NCBI RefSeq assembly: GCF_914767665.1
Contig: NC_059504.1
Coordinates: forward strand, 5,892,501 to 5,956,500
Direction: 5' to 3'
Origin: Harmonia axyridis
Lineage: Eukaryota; Arthropoda; Insecta; Coleoptera; Coccinellidae
DNA: 64,000 bases
Shown: piece after piece, positions 35,734 to 46,959 of the stretch
How the letters are laid out: every line of letters starts with the position of its first letter
How positions within the stretch are numbered: the stretch's first letter is position 1
The notes under the pieces: generated by a model
The model's database searches: none
Told to the model about the DNA's origin: nothing
Seen by the model: only the letters and a program-made list of their open reading frames with translations
Position numbers and translations under genes: made by a program

Positions 35734-35942
35734 ATGACGATGCTTACCGCAGTGATCTCTCTTTTTTGTGTAATAACAATTCAGGTTGTTCTTGGAATCG
35801 AAACCTATTGTTTGAACAATAATTATGTTACCAATGGGACACATATGCAGTTCACTAAAGAACCTAGTGTGGAGGAATTTGCCATAGTTGGTACCTTCAA
35901 AGGATTGCACTGCTGTGCGAAGAATTACAGGAGCATCGAATG
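35734..35942 (+). CDS. Candidate first coding exon of a secreted or membrane protein (3' part not found)
   Basis: The open frame starts at ATG 35734 with a good signal peptide (MTMLTAVISLFCVITIQVVL, cleavage likely soon after residue 20). It runs 69 codons plus two bases to a consensus donor (TG|GTAAGA at 35942/35943). The mature part has Cys pairs (ETYCLNNNY; GLHCCAKNYRSIEW). The CxxxYRSIEW pattern resembles the start of an immunoglobulin-like domain, where Cys is followed by a core Trp, but that is only a guess. A TATATA at about 35553 lies 180 bp upstream. No later exon was identified before 64000, so either the first intron is very long or this is a relic. Tail-side neighbours are transposons. 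Confidence 0.45.
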
Positions 35943-37243
35943 GTAAGAAAATCTCAACATTTCTTACCTATAAGTCATCTGAAACAATCGTCGTAAGACT
36001 TTCTCATTATCACTTTTAATTACTATACCAACATTTTCTATTTGTTATACCCAATTTTATTCATAAATAACGAATGATCAGGTTGCGTCTTTGAAGCAAC
36101 TAAATAAATTATTATTAACTTATTGAAAATTGTTGTTGTTGTTAGGTGAGATCTCAGTTTTTTTCCGATTCGTTAAATTAAATGTTCAATGCAAATTAGG
36201 TTGCGATAATTTGTGTTCCATTTCTCTTATCTGAAACTCTTTAATGAAGGGACCCACTTTTCTCACAATTTCTCGAATTGTTTAAACAAGGTTTTCGCCA
36301 ATTTGTCGGTCTGCACATCGTTCCTTGTGAAGTATGGTTTTCTCACGCTGTATTCGATATTCCTAGAAGTCGAATCATGGTGTTTATAAACAAATATCTG
36401 CCCGCTATTAGTTGCATTATCTTTTCCGAGAAAGATAAAAGTGGGTTCAATTATGATATAATTTATATTCACATATTTGTACATCCACATCTGCTGCTCG
36501 TTGAGATTAGTTATTTTTTTTTTGTACGTTATAATTACCTTTCTATGATGTTGCAATTTATGGTAATGAGGGAGTGGACTTCGAAGAAAAAGGAAAAAGA
36601 ACACATCGAGTATTTTAAAGTAGGTAATACAAATGGAATGATACTCTTAATATAAATGAAAGACACATTGATAATTGCCAAAGGTTACCTATTATAATAA
36701 ATATTTCAAAAGGTGTCAAGAGTAGGTATCTATTCCGAAGTTGAAGGATTTTGTTGTTCAATATCATAACTACAATCAGGTGCAGAAAAAAACACACGAA
36801 ATTATTCCACAGGATGTTTCAAAATTAAGGTTTAACAACAAACTTTTGAATCACCCTGTATAGTGACTTAAGTCAGCATTTAATGAAATATTGAACATGC
36901 AAGTTGAAATTAATAATTTTATCTTCAGTTTACTGAAAGAATTCCAAAAATTGAATTAAAAATAAGAAAATTTCAAATTTGATCAAATATCAACTTGTTG
37001 CATTTTTTTTGCACCTGAGTTATTTTTATGTCGCCAAATGAGTTCCTCTATGCGTTTTGCAATGAGCTAATGACAAATGTTGGCATAAAAACATATTATA
37101 CTGTTATTCAGTGGAAATTGTAGCGTTGGCTAAATTAAAGTGATTTACAACTATTGTCTATTGCTTTCGCTGTATGCATTTCTGAGAAAATATTTCAATA
37201 AATTATGACTACGTACTCTTCCACTATTTCTGTTGTTATTTCC
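35943..37243. other. Intronic or intergenic, nothing firmly recognised
   Basis: AT-rich. A CACCCTGTATAGTG edge motif lies near 36842. Plus- and minus-strand open frames around 36263-36655 overlap each other and show no domain or splice support. Confidence 0.35.
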
Positions 37244-37945
37244 TTATCGATGAAAATTTTGATGGGGAATTTTAGAGTCGTAATTAGGGAAAACACTTTC
37301 ATTAAACTTATTGTATAAAAGTACAGAAAATATAAATTTTTTGGAAATAGAAACATGAATTAAATCACTATAAATCATAACAAAATGGAAAATAATAAAG
37401 AAATAAAGTTTCTTAATATTGAGAAACCTCCAGGCTTTGTTTGATTTCATAATTTTTCATCCAGGATCTAAGACACATGAGTCATCCTATAGATTTGTCG
37501 CCTAACCTACTTCGGGTTTTTGTAGCTGGAAGAGTAGCTCTGGAAAATTGTATTTCAACAGGAGCTGAAGATGCTGGCGTTGATAAAAATCCTTGGCCAT
37601 TGTGGCCAAGTTTGAAAATGTACTTCTGAAACTACCAAAATCTACCAATAGATTTCATAGAAATGTGAGAAAACTACTGATAAAGTCACTGTGGCGAATG
37701 CTTCAGTCTCTCGGCGCTCGAGGAATCCCCTTATTTAGTCTAAGCGCGCACGAGATTGCAGAAATATATGCCGTGCGACTCGTGCATATCAAGCTCAAGT
37801 AATATCAAGTAGCTTGATATCAAGTCAAGCGATAAATATCTAAAATCAAGTCAAGCCAAGCTCAAGTATCTAATTTTTCACGAGCTTGATTTTCAAGTCA
37901 AGTATATGGTTAAAATGTCAAGCTACTTGGCTTGATGATTCCCTA
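37244..37945 (-). mobile_element. hAT-like element with CAAG-rich arrays, copy 1 (reverse, truncated)
   Basis: Matches 62640-63290 in reverse complement, including TCTCGGCGCTCGAGGAATCC, the GCGCGCACGAGATTGCAG block and the AAGTCAAGCTCAAG arrays at 37790-37930. The complete end reads CTTGGCTTGATGATTCCCTA, i.e. TAGGGAATCATCAAGCCAAG inward. The opposite end is missing. Confidence 0.7.
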
Positions 37946-38732
37946 TACGGGGAATATTAGAGTTTTTCCAAATTTTTATGTCGAAGCTGAAAAATCCAGT
38001 TCTACCTTGTATTTTTGGTTTTATAACTTTAAATTCCAACCATAAAATTTCAATTTCCTTTACGTGAACTGTGAACATTAAAAAAAAAATTGTTGGACGA
38101 TCTCGCTTCGTTGATTTTCACGCTTGACCTCTAGGTGTCGCCCAAATGGAAAGGAACCTACAAAAAATAATGTAATTCTTTCCGTTTCGGATTACGTGAT
38201 TCTGAGAAAACCATTCCCCCAAATTTCCTGGAAAAAAGTCGGTCTATAATTGCATTAACGATGACAGCGTTACCTACTCACAAAATTCGTTTGAAATTGT
38301 GGGCTATTTTTCTGTTGAATACTTCGTTATAGATATTTCTCGTCTTCAAAGGATTCGTTAGAGTAATTGGGAACTAACGCTTCATTGAAATTTCCAGATA
38401 AATTTAGTCTTCGTGTGTCATCAGCTCAGTACCTATGCTGCAGTGACAGCAAATTCAAGCTTGATTCAGATAAGTTATAATTGGCAAGAAAAACGCTAGG
38501 AAAGTTTGTTGATTTCATTCGAGGTTCGAACGTATCTTGTAAAAGTTGAGCTTATTAGTTTTTTGCATTAGCGAGTTATCGTGTTTACGGACGGCTGGAC
38601 AGCAATACAAAGAATACAAACTCTTATCGTAATAGAGCGATCTGTTCAGGGAACGGCAGCTCAAAACCTCTCCTGGTTCTGTCATTACTCTTCTTTGTCC
38701 TCCAAACTAAAAAAATCAGCTCTTCATAGTAC
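37946..38732. other. Intergenic, nothing recognised
   Basis: No reading frame with a recognisable domain and no matching repeat family was seen. Confidence 0.35.
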
Positions 38733-39300
38733 AGGGTGTCCCAAATTCGATGTTCACCGAATGCATATCGATAACTATAACACTTAGAGAGAAAATCTTC
38801 AAGGACTACCGACTTCTTTTTTCGAAATACATAGTTAGATATCAGAAAACAAATCATAGATATCTTGATTCGTCCTCGAGTTACAGGGTGTTTCTGAAAA
38901 ATCACTGTTTCAAATATTTTGCTATATCTAAGTTTCTGTTCGAGAAATTCGATGAATTCTCTGCTCTATATCTTAAAACGGTAATTGATTTCTATGATCT
39001 GTTATGAATATCATATAAATCATAAAAATTGCTGAAAAAAAATATTTTAGAATTTTTTGAATGTCTCGAAAAAAAACCAAGTTGTAGCGAAACATTTCAT
39101 TTTTCAGAAACACCCTGTAAATCGAGAACGAATCAATATATCTATAATATCTAGAACGAATCAATATATCTATAATATCTAGAACGAATCAATATATCTA
39201 TGATATTATGCTATTTCGAAAAAAGAGATCAAGAGTCCTTGATGCCTTACAGTTCCAGATATGCTTTCGGTGAGCATCGAATTTGGGACAGCCTGTACTA
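38733..39300. mobile_element. Nested foldback element with ACAGGGTG ends
   Basis: Outer arms: ACAGGGTGTCCCAAATTCGA on the left against TCGAATTTGGGACAGCCTGT at the right end. Inner arms: GTTACAGGGTGTTTCTGAAA near 38880 against TTTCAGAAACACCCTGTAAA near 39103. Between the right inner and outer arms sits a 28-bp tandem repeat. It has no coding capacity. A related partial copy lies at 44826-45200. Confidence 0.75.
39125..39207. repeat. 28-bp tandem repeat, three units
   Basis: AGAACGAATCAATATATCTA plus eight bases repeats at 39125, 39153 and 39181. The first two units are identical and the third differs slightly. It lies inside the foldback and begins at an inner-arm sequence (GAGAACGAATC). Confidence 0.85.
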
Positions 39301-39594
39301 TATGAAGGGTTTAACTCATAATTTCGAAACTTCGTTACAAGTCTCATTCAAAATTTTATGTTGATCATATTACTAGAACCATAGAAAACTCCTAATATTT
39401 CCACAACAATAGATCGGACTAGGTTGATTTTTACTTTTTAGATGTAGAAAAACCAATCGAATGTTGATGCCAAAAAGAGATGCCAAATATTAAGCGGATC
39501 GCATCATCGGAACCACTCATCTGAATGAACTAACCGACAATGACATCATGATAAGATAAATTCGATAAATCACATCTCGTATATTCCTTTTTTA

Positions 39595-39810
39595 TACAGG
39601 GTGATTCACCGGGATGGCCTATTAGACGTTTATGAAAAACTAATGCTAATTTCGAACTGTAAATTTGTATATTGGGGTTTGAGACAATGATCTTTCTCCC
39701 TAAAATATTTTCAGATCTTTACAACTTCCGGTTATATCGGAAACAGACTACTAATTTCTTATTTCAAATGGCACACCCAGTATATTATTGCATCATTAGA
39801 TGGATTTTTT
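39595..39810. repeat. Interspersed repeat beginning ACAGGGTGATTCACC
   Basis: Diverged copy of the repeat at 35073-35225, sharing the edge motif, the ATGATCTTTCTCCCTAAAAT block, the TATATCGGAAACAG block and CACACCCAGTATATTA. A further ACAGGGTGTTTATAAG edge lies at 40021. Confidence 0.55.
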
Positions 39811-40204
39811 TGGCGTCAATTTTTTCAATATGCCACACCTTGGGTAAAAACTCAACGGTTCATGAGTTAAAGGGATTCTTATGAAAAAAATGGTTTCGAT
39901 GAGGACTCACATTTTTTTAATTTTTCGGCAGAAGAAGCTTTTTTCGAGAAAGTGTTTTACTTTTTCGATTCTGCAAATCCGTTGTATTATAAGACTGTTT
40001 GCGATTTGTACCAAAAATGTACAGGGTGTTTATAAGAAAATCATGAACTTGGACAACTCAAACTCATCAGATTTTCAAGTTTCAAGTGTGAGGGTTACTT
40101 AAGCAAACCCTATACCTAAAATGAATAATTTAAGAGTTATCGAGGAAGAACCTTAAATGAGGAAAAACCGCAATTCCTCACTGTGTGGAGTAGTCTGTGA
40201 TTTC

Positions 40205-40558
40205 CGGAAAACATTAAAAACTCTTTATTTTTATTATTATTTTTTATTTTGTTATGATTTATAGTGATTTTATTTATATTTCTATTTCAAAAAAGTTGAT
40301 ATTTTCGGTCTTTTTATACAATAAGTGTAATAAATAAAAGTGTTTTTTGCAAGGTTTCTTCTCATTTCATCATGTTTTTTATTGATGTGACACTACACAA
40401 TAAAACTGCTAAAAATCAAATAGCTTGATATGATTCAAGTTTTCGATAAATAAATACTTGACTTGACTTGAGATGAAAAACTACTACTTGACTTGAGATT
40501 GACTTGAAATCTCATCAAGCTCAAGCCAAGGAGCTTGAATATCAAGACAAGCAATGAA
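40205..40558 (+). mobile_element. hAT-like CAAG-rich element, partial copy 2
   Basis: Matches 63185-63490 directly: GTGTTTTTTGCAAGG, TTGATGTGACACTACACAAT, AAAACTGCTAAAAATCAA, then the CAAG/CTTG array and the end GACAAGCAATGAATCCCTAT. The left part of the element is missing. Confidence 0.7.
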
Positions 40559-40586
40559 TCCCTATGTATAACATTTTAGATAATAT

Positions 40587-40789
40587 TTATTTTGGACCAT
40601 TTGCACTCTGTCGAATTTGTAGATATGGAATACCACGATTTCTTGGTAACGTAATGGCAAAGGTTAGACCTGAACATCTGCCTCGAATATTTTCGCTCTG
40701 ATAAATTTGCAAATAGTGCATAAGCCAACTCAAAGTTCTTGGAACATCCCATTTCGCTGAATAGTAATAAACGTTTATATTGTGGGTTC
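40587..40789 (-). CDS. Unrecognised open frame resembling a terminal exon
   Basis: On the minus strand a good acceptor (TTTCTCTTTTCAG ending at 40790) opens 67 codons to TAA at 40589-40587, with AATAAA overlapping the stop. The peptide includes NINVYYYSAKWDVPRTLSWL and CSGLTFAITLPRNRGIPYLQ, which has ordinary protein composition. I recognise no family. No upstream exon with matching phase (1) was found, so it may be a gene end, a relic or chance. Confidence 0.22.
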
Positions 40790-40849
40790 CTGAAAAGAGA
40801 AATATTTGTGACTCGAATACCTCTACGTGCTGCGAATTTAGCATCATTT

Positions 40850-41663
40850 CTCCAACGTCATCGATTGTTTATCTTGCGTTTCATCAGTGGAAAAATATAG
40901 AATGTTGTTTTCAATTCGAATATTTCTTTGAACTTTCCACATTCCTTTACGAAAAAATATACATTTTCCTCCTCGCCTTATAAGGGATCTTAAATTTTGT
41001 AGTTTTATCTATAATTATTTCATTTATTTTTCCCTTTTATGGACCTTCTCGAGTATATTGTTAAGTAGTGCTTAGTTTGAATCACGGATTTTTTTGAAAT
41101 ACTCTGTGACTTTGACAATATCTGTCATTAGAAACTTGAAAGTTTCAGGATAGTTTCGATGAAGATGAAATAAAGTAATTTCAAAAAGAAAGTTTGCTAT
41201 CTGCGTAGCAATTTTAATCTTTTTGCAACATTTCAATATGATCAATTCATCAGAATCATAGACAACTCAGGAAGAACATTGGAAAAGAAAATATTTTAAT
41301 TTCATGATCTAGGTAGGTACCTATAATGCGAGAAGAATGCAAGAATTGTTGATTTTCGAAATTCATGCATGCATAGTATATCAACAAACAAATTATATGA
41401 TATATACCAAACAAGGAGGATCATTATACATTGAAGTAATTAATTTCTATAATGAATTTCATGCAAATAGGTAGCTCTTTTAGTTTTATTTCCGAGAATG
41501 GACGTCCACTGCAGACGGACAGGTTTTTTGTTGTTATCTCTAATAATTAACCTTTGGAAACAAACGACGAAACTCTGTTTCTCCTGAAATGTTCAGTATA
41601 CATATATACGTTTTAGGAATGAATAATTAAAAAAAACGGTCTGCTTCACATCGAGGAGACATT
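40850..41663. other. Intergenic, nothing recognised
   Basis: AT-rich, no gene or repeat family identified. Confidence 0.35.
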
Positions 41664-41664
41664 A

Positions 41665-44600
41665 CACGCAAAAAAATCTATTCTCAAATTGAGTGAATAA
41701 TATTTGGTTGAAGTATATGATAGATTCATATATAAGCAAGATTATAATAAATTTGGGTCAAGTATACTTTATTCTCCAAATTTAAATATACCAAGTATTC
41801 CAAATAAGTATATGATATTCTTGAATTTAATAAAGTCGGTATTATTGGTCCAAAGAAAATTCTTATATTTGCTTTGAGTAAATGACTATACTTGAAATGA
41901 GTGGTTGATAAATTTCGTTTGAATTATAATATTTTCAAGACAAGATATTGAATTCCTCAATTTCAATCATTTCTTCGTTTGAAGGTAGTGAATCATATAC
42001 TCGAATGAAAGAATTGATATACTCAAACCAAAATTAAGTTAGTGTTAGAAAAAGTATGTAATATAGTAAATTCAAAATTAATTTTATGGTTGTTCCGAAG
42101 AAACAGTAAACTTACTTGAAAGGAATATTAATTTCAAATCAATTCTTTGAAATAATTCGAAAGAATAATAAATAAAATACAGCATATATTATAAAAAACG
42201 AATTTATTTCTCAAATCATCATGAAATAAATAAAAACCAACAAATAAACAATATCAACATTGGAAAAAAAATGTATTACATTTATACAAATACATCAGGA
42301 TAAAACATTGTACTATACAAAGGATTAAAGGAACATAGTTATCTCCTAAAGAATAAATTATTTAGGTGGAGAGAATTCGAGATACATTCTTAAAAGTTCA
42401 TCTACATCTATACAACAATTTGGAAACTTTTCGGCTATAATAGATTTTCCCCTGATATCAAAAACAAGTTGGGCTTGGCGGTTTGATTCCTCGGTGTTGC
42501 TCTATTTTTCTGTTCTTGAATGATTTGTCCAATATCACTTGAGATCTGCAAAGAAAGAAGAAATTTGTGATTAATAAATTTTATCGTGGAATTTTCCGAA
42601 TGAAAAATACTACCTGGTGCTGAAGAATTATTCCAAAATTGTATCTCACTCATATCGATAGATATCTATTGATTTGCATTTTCATCAGCAAATGATAACG
42701 TAACTCCCAATTGTTCATGAACAATTTCCATATTCTGCAAAAAAATCAAATTCAATTAACATTCATCAATTATGAACCGTAAGTTGTATTCAAAAATTGC
42801 ATTAATATTTCGAAAATAATTAGAAATCTCTAGAAAATCTTTATAACAGACCCTATTAAATATTAACGCATTTGTTCTGAAAAAGTAAGAATTTTGTTGA
42901 AAATATAAATTCAAAAATACCTAGTCCTCAAAGAAATAATACAAAGTTATCAAGCTGAATTACAATAGTAAAAAACACCAAGAGCATCATGAAAAGGAAA
43001 ATGAAATCCGAATTAATGAAAAAAAATTAAATGAGTTGAAATTATTTCTCAATAAAAACTTACCTTGAAATGTTCCAATCAGACACTCCATGTATCCCTA
43101 ATTCCTAATTAAATTTTGCTTTTTGCAGTATGTATTCAGTATCTAACACTTATAACACAATCAAAACTTCCGTAGACCGATCAGTCCTATCACCTAAATG
43201 AGACTGAAGGGGATCGAAAGAGATATTTTCTAATGCAAACTGCACAGAGGGCGCATTTTAGTATATCTTCGAATTATATTCTTCAATCTAGTGGATGAAA
43301 GCATTTATATACTTGTATTACGATAAATACTGCCAACAGGTGGATAAGAACGTTTTCATTGGCGCGGCATATCAAACGAGTCGAATCATGTTGACGAAGA
43401 TGCAGGGAAAAGAACTCGTGTTTTAGTATATTTCGGTACAATATACTCAGATCTAGTACATGCAAATATAATTCAGATTATGAATGGTTTATTCTGAACT
43501 GGATAATTTGAATTTTACAAAAATCAAATTTTGTCACTCATCTTATTCAAAACGAAATCCGTGATCAAAATATTTTTTTTTTATTTAAATATTTCACTCA
43601 TCAAGTACTTGGGTCATTGGACACCTCTCAAAGGAATTATATTTTGTAAAATACATTTATATCCATTAAATAATTTTTGGCTTATTCTATATCACACATA
43701 TAACGTAAACTGTTAACGATTATTCCCATGTTGTGTCGGTCACGAGAACCTTGCTATCTGGGGTAATCCCAGGTGTTTGATTGCTAGTAGGTATACCTCA
43801 TCCATTTTTGAATTTTGAAACGAAAGTTATTTCAAAAGACTGGTCAAAATTCAAATAAGATGAAAAATGTGTTTTTCTTATCATTTTTTAGGTTCATGAT
43901 TGCTCACCAAAATCAATTTCACTTATATTTTTATGTATTATTAACACATCTCAAAAAATCACATAACTTACCTCAATCAATATGGTATCGCTATGACAAT
44001 TTTTAGCGTCAGAAACTAGATGTATTGTGAAACGGTATATTAACAAATTATCTAGTATGGCCTTTATTGAGTTGGTTAGCTACAATGAACATAAAAAGAA
44101 AAATAAAATTCATATAATCTGCTAATTCAATCACAGGGTGGAGTTCAGATGAATTATTCACTCCCCTTCTAACACTCAAACCCTAATATTTAAATATTTA
44201 AATGAAATATGTCTCACTTTGACGAAATTTTGTCCACAAAATTTCATATTTTCATATATTATGATTAGTCTCGAACATGAAAAATGAGCAAATAGGTCTC
44301 CAATTCATCTTTATTGTGACTTGAGCATATTCTAATTACAACTAAAATGTATCTCTCGCAATAATTATAATGTGTAAACCAATTCTTCAAAAATATAATT
44401 TGGAATGAGTATATTTCAATTTTCATAATGAGTAAATGATATCTTCGAAGTCGAAATATCGTATGTTCAAACAAAATGTAGCCGTATTCTTGAATCAATA
44501 AATTTATTCCTTCATTTTGAATACATCATTTACTTGTATGGAGTATTATATATTTCTATGAAGTATATGTATTCGGTATTCTATTTAATCATTCCAAGTA

Positions 44601-44706
44601 TACCAAATTTCTTACTTTACTTTTTCCGATTCAATATATACTTGGATCAAGTTTAATATTTCAAGAATATCCTGTTTCTTGATTTGAGAATAGATTTTTT
44701 TCCGTG
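41665..44706. mobile_element. 3 kb non-autonomous DNA transposon with TA-flanked 29-bp inverted repeats
   Basis: The left end CACGCAAAAAAATCTATTCT and the right end, read inward, CACGGAAAAAAATCTATTCT continue to pair through CTCAAAT. Both ends are flanked by TA (TA|CACG and CGTG|TA). Subterminal regions on both sides are rich in AAGTATA and its complement. No transposase frame is visible. On the minus strand around 42430-43100 there are well-formed splice signals (CAAG|GTAAGT at 43065, TTTTTTGCAG at about 42737, TTCTTTGCAG at about 42550) and a small frame MSEIQFWNNSSAP, but I could not join them into one reading frame. Confidence 0.65.
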
Positions 44707-44825
44707 TACCTATAATTATTCAAGTAGGTATAATAACATAGATATTTGCATGAAATTTGGTACACACATTTTTTTCAATCCGCGATTCTTGAACTTTGAA
44801 AATACCACTAGGTGTTCCGTACCTA

Positions 44826-45200
44826 CAGGGTGTTCCAAATTCGTTGCTCACTGAAAGCATCTTGAGAATTATAAGACTTAGAGAAAAAATCTTCAAGAAC
44901 CTCCGATCGCATTTTTCGAAAAAATAAGATCAGAACTCAGATTGTAAAAATCTTGATTCGTTCTGGAGTTACAGAGTGTTTCTGGAAAACTGTTTCAAAT
45001 ATTTCGCTATGTCTTGGTTTCTGTTTGAGATATTTACAAAATTCTAAAACGTTGTTTTCAGTGATTTTTATAGTTTAAATGATACTCATAACAAATCATA
45101 GACCTTAATTATCGTTTAAGAGATATAGAGGAGAGTTGTTATCCGTTTCAAAGATAGGTATTGAGTTTTTCGTATTTTTTTTTTTTTGTGGGACACCTTA
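44826..45200. repeat. Partial copy of the ACAGGGTG foldback
   Basis: ACAGGGTGTTCCAAATTCG, then AGAAAAAATCTTCAAGAAC, then GTTACAGAGTGTTTCTGGAA align in order with the left half of the element at 38733. The right half is not intact. Confidence 0.6.
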
Positions 45201-45289
45201 TATGTAAATATTTCTCCTTTATTTCGAGACTTGATTCATTTGTTTCCATTGTAATCATGGTATATAATAGTTTGCCCGTTTTGTTTCTC

Positions 45290-46050
45290 TAATACTGTGG
45301 CAAATCCGTTCTTACTGCCTTACCCTATACAGGGTGTTTCCAAATTAGACGTGAACCTTGGAGTAGGTGTTAGTATGACTCATTCGCTGTCGTTTGAGCC
45401 ATATTTATTGATAACCAAAAATCAACAGTTTACGAGATATTTAAGTTCTTGTGATTTTTGAAAAATTTCTCACCTAACTTCATTTTTGATTATAGTTTAG
45501 GATTAGTTTCGTGGCCGGCGAGAAGTCCGGATCTAATACTGTTAGAATAGACGAAGCAGCAGGAAGATTGAGAGGTCAACGTAGAAAAAATTGACGAAAA
45601 ATGGAGTTAGATGAGAGAAGAACTCAAATATCTCGGAAACTATTGATTTTCGGTTATCAATAAAAATCCTGTACCTATATATAACAGAATCGTGCGGGAA
45701 TATTTCATTTTCACACAGGTTTTATAGTTTTACTTCATTATTATATGTTGGTACTCGAAATTCTTCTGTAGCCGATTAATCTATTAACTATAAAATTTGT
45801 GATACATAAAACAGCTCTGCCAACCAACATTTTTCAATGCGAAAAACACTAGACGATATTTAAAGAAATATTCCATTAATTTGAATAAAAAATCAGTGAA
45901 TTGGAGAAAATAATCTATAATACTCGTGCAGAAGGCTTATTCTACCACTCGTTCATTCAAAAACTTGCCACTTCGTGGCACGTTTTTGAATTTTGAACCC
46001 ATGGGAGATTATCAATGCCTTCAGCACTTGGATTATAAATAACTATTTAA
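45290..46050. repeat. Diverged third copy of the 408-bp repeat, interrupted by an ACAGGGTG element
   Basis: 45668-46050 matches the repeat at 52926-53758 (CTGCCAACCAACATTTTTCA, TTCTACCACTCGTTCATTC, GCCACTTCGTGGC, TTTTTGAATTTTGAAC). Its 5' start TTTCTCTAATACTGTGGCAA lies at about 45282, separated by roughly 330 bp that begin ACAGGGTGTTTCCAAATTAG. The insert carries a decayed transposase core reading WPARSPDLI near 45512. Confidence 0.6.
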
Positions 46051-46955
46051 TCATGATCAACTATCAATTAGTAACGGCTGAAGGAGGTCAATATTTGTTC
46101 ACTCAAATTATTCATGTACCAAATCTCAAGTGGATGAGAGGTAGAGGATTAACCTCAAATTGTTTTTTATTTATTGAACGATGATTAACAAAATGATATG
46201 GCGGATTGATGAAATTTTGGTCGAAAATAATCCGTGGTAGGTATATAAGTATATGTTTTGCGCACCCCTATCATGTGATAGTTGATATTCAAGTAGGAGG
46301 CCAGGTAAATATTCCCATAATGTTACCTTACAAGATAAATGAAAAGATAAAGACATTCTTCCACCGAATTTGAGTACCGCCAACCAACTCCCATTTTTCA
46401 GACATTCTTTTTTTATTCGTCTGGCCAATAACCGTTGGACAGAGAGCACCATTAAAAATTCGACCACAAAACAAGAAAATTTATGAATCGGTCTAGTTTG
46501 ATGGCATGTTTTCATTTTATTCTACCTTTCTTTATCTCGGCTGCCCATCTGGGAATATCAGAGACGGAGACGAGAAGATGCCGCGCTTTTACCACACGGT
46601 GACGTCATTGACTAGCTTCATTCATGTTTGAGAGTGGTTGAGATTCGTGCGAATATTTTGGAGCATGTTTGTAACGATTAGAGATGATGACGTGATAATT
46701 GACACGTGTAGTGATGTGGAATTATTAGATCGGCAAATTTGGAATTTTATACTAGGTGTATCATAATAGGTCATTATGGAAATCTCAAATTTATTCACAA
46801 CTGAAGGTGTTCTCAATGATAAATATTTTTATAAGAATTATGCATGCATATGTTATCCACTTTCAACGTTTTTCTTCAATACAGATGTTTTTTCCCAGCA
46901 GGAATAAAAAAAGATGAGATTATCAGATTTTGAATGTATTGGCTCCATTCTGAAA
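46051..46955. other. Intergenic, nothing recognised
   Basis: AT-rich, with a GGTGACGTCATTGAC site near 46600. No gene or repeat family recognised. Confidence 0.35.
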
Positions 46956-46959
46956 TCAG

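Noticed and set aside
36263..36655. Overlapping 113- and 125-codon frames on both strands
   Set aside because: No domain, no codon or splice support, and both strands open equally, as expected by chance in AT-rich DNA.
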